Notes under the pieces: model-generated | What the model was told of the DNA's origin: nothing | Database searches by the model: none | Seen by the model: the letters and a program-made list of their open reading frames with translations, nothing else | DNA from: DASXMR01 sp036495525 | GTDB lineage: Bacteria > Actinomycetota > Actinomycetes > Streptosporangiales > Streptosporangiaceae | NCBI GenBank assembly: GCA_036495525.1 | Contig: DASXMR010000057.1 | Location: forward strand, 1 to 64,000 | Reading direction: 5' to 3' | Length of the DNA: 64,000 nucleotides | Shown here: positions 60,019 through 64,000 of the stretch, in pieces | Layout of the letters: each line of letters starts with the position of its first letter | How positions within the stretch are numbered: the stretch's first letter is position 1 | Program-made: the position numbers and the translations under genes

Positions 60019-60963
60019 GTGGGGCGGATGTCATTCGTGGGCCGGCGGCTAGCGCAGCTCGTGCCGGTAGCCGTCGGCGTCACGATCATCGTGTTCTTCA
60101 TGATCCACCTGATCCCTGGCGACCCGGCCAGGACGATCCTTGGCATCCACGCGACGCCCAAGGCGATAGCGATCCTGCACCGGGAGTGGGGCCTGAACCG
60201 GCCGCTGGTGAGTCAGTACTGGCTCTTCCTCGACCGGCTGGTGCACGGCAATCTGGGACAGAGCCTGATCTACGGGGTGCCGGCCAGGACGCTGATCTGG
60301 CAGCGGCTGCCGGCCACCCTGTGGCTCATCATCTACGCGACGGTGATCTCCGTCGTGATCAGCGTCCCGCTGGCGATGATCGCCGCGAGCCGCAAGGACG
60401 CGCTGCGCGACCAGGTCGTCCGCGCTGTCCCGCTGGTCGGGCTCGGCATGCCGACCTTCTGGGTGGGGTTCCTGCTCATCTACGGCTTCGGCATCAAGAT
60501 CAAGGCGTTCCCGGTGGGCGGCTACGGCGACGGAGTAGGCGGCCACCTGTACTACATGTTCCTGCCCGCGCTGACCGTGGCCATCGCGCTGTCGCCGGTG
60601 GTGATCCGCAGCCTGCGCGCCAGCATGCTAAATGTGCTCGGCGCCGACTACATCACCACGGCCAGGTCCAAGGGCGTGCCAGGGCGGCGGCTGTTCCTCA
60701 GGCACGTGCTGCGCAACGCGGTCATCCCGGCGGTGACCGTGCTCGGCATCAACATCGGCTTCCTCATCGGCGGGACGGTGATCGTGGAGAACGTTTTCGC
60801 GATCCCCGGCGTCGGCCAGCTGATGATCAACTCGATCTTCCAGCGTGACTTCCCGGTGGTGCAGGGCGTCACGCTGGTCTTCGGCGTGCTGGTCGTACTG
60901 ATCAACCTGCTCGCCGACATGGCGTACGCGACCCTCGACCCGAGAGTGAGCTTCGACCGGTGA
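60019..60963 (+). CDS. ABC importer permease, DppB type
   Basis: This is a 314-residue membrane protein. SFVGRRLAQLVPVAVGVTII opens the first helix, and HLIPGDPARTILG and VHGNLGQSLIYGVPARTLIW lie in the periplasmic loop. The cytoplasmic EAA loop is DYITTARSKGVPGRRLFLRH, which docks on the ATPases, followed by NAVIPAVTVLGINIGFLIGG. About six helices are present. GTG 60019 is a weak start with AAAGG 13 nt away; ATG 60028 is an alternative. It is the second gene of the importer operon and overlaps the next by GTGA. Confidence 0.92.
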   Translation: MGRMSFVGRRLAQLVPVAVGVTIIVFFMIHLIPGDPARTILGIHATPKAIAILHREWGLNRPLVSQYWLFLDRLVHGNLGQSLIYGVPARTLIWQRLPATLWLIIYATVISVVISVPLAMIAASRKDALRDQVVRAVPLVGLGMPTFWVGFLLIYGFGIKIKAFPVGGYGDGVGGHLYYMFLPALTVAIALSPVVIRSLRASMLNVLGADYITTARSKGVPGRRLFLRHVLRNAVIPAVTVLGINIGFLIGGTVIVENVFAIPGVGQLMINSIFQRDFPVVQGVTLVFGVLVVLINLLADMAYATLDPRVSFDR

Positions 60964-61868
60964 CCGCGTCAGGCGAACTGCCCTCACTGCCGCTGGCCGG
61001 CCCGGTCGCCCAGCTCGACCGCCCGCCAGCCGCCGACCGGGCGGCCCAGCCGCGCCGCCGTACCTGGTACCGGCAGCCGGCCCTGATGGCCGGCCTGGTG
61101 ATCACCGGGCTGATCGTCGCCGTTGCCCTAGCCGCGCCGCTGTTCATCTCCTTCAACCCCACCGCGACGAACCTCGGCCAGGCGCTGCAGCCGCCGGGCG
61201 CGCACCATCTACTCGGCACCGACCAGCTCGGCCGGGATGTCTTCAAGCGGCTGATCTACTCTGCCAGGACCGATCTGCGGGTCGGCTTCATCGCCGTGCT
61301 GTTCCCGTTCTGCCTGGGCACGATCCTCGGCAGCCTGGCCGGCTACTTCGGCGGCTGGCTCGAGCTGGTCATCATGCGGCTAGTCGACATCGTCGTCGCC
61401 TTCCCGTTTTACGTGCTGCTGATCGCGCTGGTATTCGTGCTCGGTCCCGGCACCCGCAGCATCTACATCGCGATCACGATCGTCGGCTGGGTCTCCTACG
61501 CGCGGCTGGTGCGGGCGGAGATCCTGGTGGCCAAGCGCCAGGAGTACGTGCTCGCCGCGCAGTCTGGCGGCCTGTCCAGCCTGCGCATCATGGGCAGGCA
61601 CCTGCTGCCGAACGTGATCAGCCAGGCGATCATCTACGCGATGTCCGACATCGTCCAGGACATCCTGGCGATCGTGACCCTGGGCTATTTCGGCCTGGGC
61701 ATCCAGGAGCCGACGCCCGACTGGGGACTCATGATCAACGAAGGGCAGAACTTCCTGAGCACGCACTGGCAGCTCACCACTATTCCCGGCCTGGCGGTGG
61801 TCGTCGTCGGCCTCGGGCTATCCCTCATCGGCGACGGGCTCGCCGACCTGCTCAGGCCTGGGCAGTGA
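60960..61868 (+). CDS. ABC importer permease, DppC type
   Basis: This is a 302-residue membrane protein. A Pro-rich cytoplasmic tail of about 40 residues precedes the first helix. HHLLGTDQLGRDVFKRLIYS and ARTDLRVGFIAVLFPFCLG are DppC hallmarks. The EAA loop is YVLAAQSGGLSSLRIMGRHL, followed by PNVISQAIIYAMSDIVQDIL and LGYFGLGIQEPTPDWGLMIN. It pairs with DppB to form the channel. Stop-start overlaps (GTGA) on both sides show tight operon coupling. Confidence 0.92.
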   Translation: MTASGELPSLPLAGPVAQLDRPPAADRAAQPRRRTWYRQPALMAGLVITGLIVAVALAAPLFISFNPTATNLGQALQPPGAHHLLGTDQLGRDVFKRLIYSARTDLRVGFIAVLFPFCLGTILGSLAGYFGGWLELVIMRLVDIVVAFPFYVLLIALVFVLGPGTRSIYIAITIVGWVSYARLVRAEILVAKRQEYVLAAQSGGLSSLRIMGRHLLPNVISQAIIYAMSDIVQDILAIVTLGYFGLGIQEPTPDWGLMINEGQNFLSTHWQLTTIPGLAVVVVGLGLSLIGDGLADLLRPGQ

Positions 61869-62923
61869 TGCCAGTGCCGGGAACCACGGGGCCAGGGAAG
61901 ACGGTGCCACTGACGGGCACGACGGGGCCGGTGCTGCAGGTCAGCGACCTGCACGTGCAGATCGCCAGCCGTCGCGGGCTGGTCCGCGCGGTCGACGGGG
62001 TCAGCTTCGAAGTCGCCAGGGGCGAGGCGATGGGCCTGGTCGGCGAGTCGGGCTCGGGCAAGAGCATGACGCTGCGCGCCGTGCTCGGCGTGCTGCCGCC
62101 CGAGGCGAAGGTGACCGCGGGCCAGATCGTGCTGGACGGGCGTGACCTGGTACCGCTGAGCCAGGGCGCGCTGAACGCGATCCGCGGGCCGAAGATCTCG
62201 ATGATCTTCCAGGAGCCGATGAGCGCGCTCAACCCGGTGATGCGGGTCGGCGCCCAGATCGCCGAGGGCCCGATCGTGCACCTCGGCTACAGCCGCGCCA
62301 AGGCGGCCGAGCGGGCGCTCGACCTGATGCGCCGGGTCGGCATCCCGGACCCCGAACGGCGCTTCCGCTCCTACCCGCATGAGTTCTCCGGCGGTATGCG
62401 GCAGCGGGTGATGATCGCGATCGCGCTCGCCTGCGATCCGGAGATCATCCTCTGCGACGAGCCAACTACCGCGCTGGACGTCACGATCCAGGACCAGATT
62501 CTGCGGCTGCTCGCCAGGCTGTGCCGCGAGTCAGGGGTGAGCCTGGTCTTCGTCACCCACGACCTGCCGGTGGTCGCGCAGGTATGCCAGCAGGTGGCCG
62601 TCATGTACGGCGGCCAGCTGGTGGAATCCGGGCCGGTGCGAGACGTGCTGCACGAGCCGCGCCATCCCTACACGCTCGGCCTGGTGCGGTCGGCTCCCGA
62701 CGTCGACAACGTGCGCGCCGCGCTGGTACCCATTCCTGGCGCGCCGCCGAGCCTGATCGTGCCGCCTGACGGCTGCCGGTTCCATCCGCGGTGCAAGTTC
62801 GCCGAGGAGGACTGCCAGGTGACTGAGCCGCCGCTGGTGCCGCTGTCTGGCGGGCGGGCCACTGCCTGCCTGCACTACGAGCGCTGCATCGAGGCGCTCC
62901 AGGCCGACCGGGACGCGTCGTGA
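61865..62923 (+). CDS. ABC importer ATPase, DppD type
   Basis: This is a 352-residue ATPase. Walker A is GESGSGKSM and the Q loop is IFQEPMSALNP. The ABC signature is FSGGMRQRVMIA, Walker B is IILCDEPTTALD and the switch is FVTHDLPVVAQ. The C-terminal oligopeptide-ATPase domain has GCRFHPRCKFAEEDCQV with its cysteine cluster. The start is GTG 61865, or ATG 61868 directly after. It powers import together with the following DppF-type subunit, whose GTG overlaps its stop. Confidence 0.93.
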   Translation: MMPVPGTTGPGKTVPLTGTTGPVLQVSDLHVQIASRRGLVRAVDGVSFEVARGEAMGLVGESGSGKSMTLRAVLGVLPPEAKVTAGQIVLDGRDLVPLSQGALNAIRGPKISMIFQEPMSALNPVMRVGAQIAEGPIVHLGYSRAKAAERALDLMRRVGIPDPERRFRSYPHEFSGGMRQRVMIAIALACDPEIILCDEPTTALDVTIQDQILRLLARLCRESGVSLVFVTHDLPVVAQVCQQVAVMYGGQLVESGPVRDVLHEPRHPYTLGLVRSAPDVDNVRAALVPIPGAPPSLIVPPDGCRFHPRCKFAEEDCQVTEPPLVPLSGGRATACLHYERCIEALQADRDAS

Positions 62924-63951
62924 CCGCGGCGGTACCGGCGCCTGCGCAGGCACCAGTGCCGCAGGAGCAGGCGCTGCTGGCCGCGGCCGGCCTGTCGGTC
63001 ACCTTCGGCAGCGGCACGATAGCCTCCCGGCTCAGGCATGAGCAGCGGGTGCTGCGCGCGGTGGACGGGGTCGACCTGGAGATCCGCCGCGGCGAGGCAC
63101 TGGCACTGGTCGGCGAGTCCGGCTCGGGCAAGTCCACCCTGGCGCGGGCGCTCACCGGGCTGGTACCGCTGGCGAGCGGCGAGGTGCGTTTGGACGGCCG
63201 GGTGCTGCGACCACGGCGGCGGCGCAGTGACCAGCGCCGGATCCAGATGGTGTTCCAGGACCCGTACTCGTCGCTCAACCCCCGGCTCACGGTGGGCAGC
63301 ACGCTCGCTGAGCTGATGCGGGTGCACCACGTGGTGCCGCGCAACGAGGTGGCGTCCTACAGTCGCGACCTGCTCGGCATGGTCGGGCTCGGCGAGGACG
63401 CGCTGTCGGCCTACCCGCGGCAGTTCTCCGGCGGCCAGCGGCAGCGCGTGGCGATCGCCAGGGCGCTGTGCCTGCGGCCGGAAATCCTGGTCGCTGACGA
63501 GCCGGTTTCCGCGCTAGACGTCAGCGTGCAGGCGACGATCCTCAACCTGCTGCGCGACCTGCGCGCCGAGCTCGGCCTCACGCTGATGCTCATCTCGCAC
63601 AACCTGGCCGTGGTCCGGCATCTCTGCGACCGGGTGGCGGTCATGTACCTCGGCCGGATCATCGAGGTGGCCCCCACTGAGCAGCTGTTCGCTGACCCGC
63701 AGCATCCCTACACTCGCGGGCTGCTGGCCGCGATCCCGCGGCTTGACGCCACCCTGGAGCAGCCGCCGGCCATGCAGGGCGACCCGCCGAGCCCGCTGCG
63801 CATCCCGGCCGGCTGCCGGTTCCGCACCCGCTGCCCGATCGCGCAGCCGGTGTGCGAGGAGCAGGATCCGGTGCTGGCGGGCGACCAGGAGCACGCTGCC
63901 GCCTGCCACTTCGCCTTCACCGCCACGGCGGGCGCTACCCAGCGCGGGTGA
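62920..63951 (+). CDS. ABC importer ATPase, DppF type
   Basis: This is a 343-residue ATPase. Walker A is GESGSGKSTLARAL, the Q loop is VFQDPYSSLNPRLTVG, and the signature is FSGGQRQRVAIARAL. Walker B is ILVADEPVSALDVSVQ and the switch is LISHNLAVVRHLC. The C-terminal domain has GCRFRTRCPIAQPVCEEQDP. It is the fifth and last visible gene of the importer operon, which keeps the canonical binding protein-B-C-D-F order. The final 49 bases of the window after its stop hold no recognisable feature. Confidence 0.93.
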   Translation: MTAAVPAPAQAPVPQEQALLAAAGLSVTFGSGTIASRLRHEQRVLRAVDGVDLEIRRGEALALVGESGSGKSTLARALTGLVPLASGEVRLDGRVLRPRRRRSDQRRIQMVFQDPYSSLNPRLTVGSTLAELMRVHHVVPRNEVASYSRDLLGMVGLGEDALSAYPRQFSGGQRQRVAIARALCLRPEILVADEPVSALDVSVQATILNLLRDLRAELGLTLMLISHNLAVVRHLCDRVAVMYLGRIIEVAPTEQLFADPQHPYTRGLLAAIPRLDATLEQPPAMQGDPPSPLRIPAGCRFRTRCPIAQPVCEEQDPVLAGDQEHAAACHFAFTATAGATQRG

Positions 63952-64000
63952 CGGCGGCCGGGCAGGCGCCGGGCAGCGGCAGCAACCGAGCACGAGCGGG

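Overview
The window is a 64 kb stretch of very GC-rich (about 70 percent by eye) actinobacterial chromosome. It has dense coding, frequent GTG starts, many ATGA/GTGA stop-start overlaps and several apparently leaderless promoters. The block purS-purQ-purL-SCP-purF-purM-DUF3073-valine dehydrogenase-unknown-bldC matches the order I recall from Streptomyces. I place the organism in Actinomycetota near the filamentous, sporulating orders and make no genus call. I saw no tRNA, rRNA, CRISPR array, insertion sequence or prophage gene.

Layout. 1-9.5 kb is a mixed region: the start of an MFS exporter facing an ArsR-type regulator, a MetX-like hydrolase, a MazEF-type toxin-antitoxin pair, a DUF1254 protein, an ECF sigma factor with a membrane partner, a secreted GH26-like protein and an LCP cell-wall ligase. 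9.7-14 kb holds two divergent acyl-CoA dehydrogenases around a palindromic operator. 14-18.5 kb has a VOC protein, a chromate transporter, a DinB/TPR protein, a methyltransferase, an AraC regulator and a Dabb protein. 18.5-22 kb encodes E1alpha, E1beta and E2 of a branched-chain-type 2-oxoacid dehydrogenase. 22.3-29.5 kb is the purine operon, with an RsbW-like ATPase inserted after purS. 30-36.5 kb carries valine dehydrogenase, bldC and a 1043-residue low-complexity protein. 36.6-42.9 kb has a divergent family A polymerase, GNAT proteins (one frameshifted), an HD hydrolase, ArfB and a serine hydrolase. 43-51.3 kb encodes a GH9 lipoprotein and two large secreted proteases. 51.5-55 kb has a cupin, an aminotransferase and a polytopic membrane protein. 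55-64 kb is a divergent locus: a Dpp/Opp ABC importer facing a ketopantoate reductase-amidase fusion and an AstE-like deacylase.

How the genes fit together. Valine dehydrogenase makes branched 2-oxoacids, the E1/E2 complex makes the acyl-CoAs, and the acyl-CoA dehydrogenases could continue the oxidation. E3 is not encoded here. The pur genes cover FGAM synthesis (PurS, PurQ, PurL), the first committed step (PurF) and AIR synthesis (PurM). GH9, S53 and S8 enzymes, followed further on by a peptide importer, suggest a polymer-degrading saprophyte.

The strongest candidates for something undescribed are: (1) the 55-64 kb uptake-and-hydrolysis locus with its in-frame reductase-amidase fusion; (2) a 60 bp promoter module shared at identical spacing by the S53 and S8 protease genes; (3) a leader after purS with competing hairpins; (4) leaderless mini-ORFs whose stop codons overlap the starts of purQ and of an AraC regulator; and (5) the disordered giant downstream of bldC.
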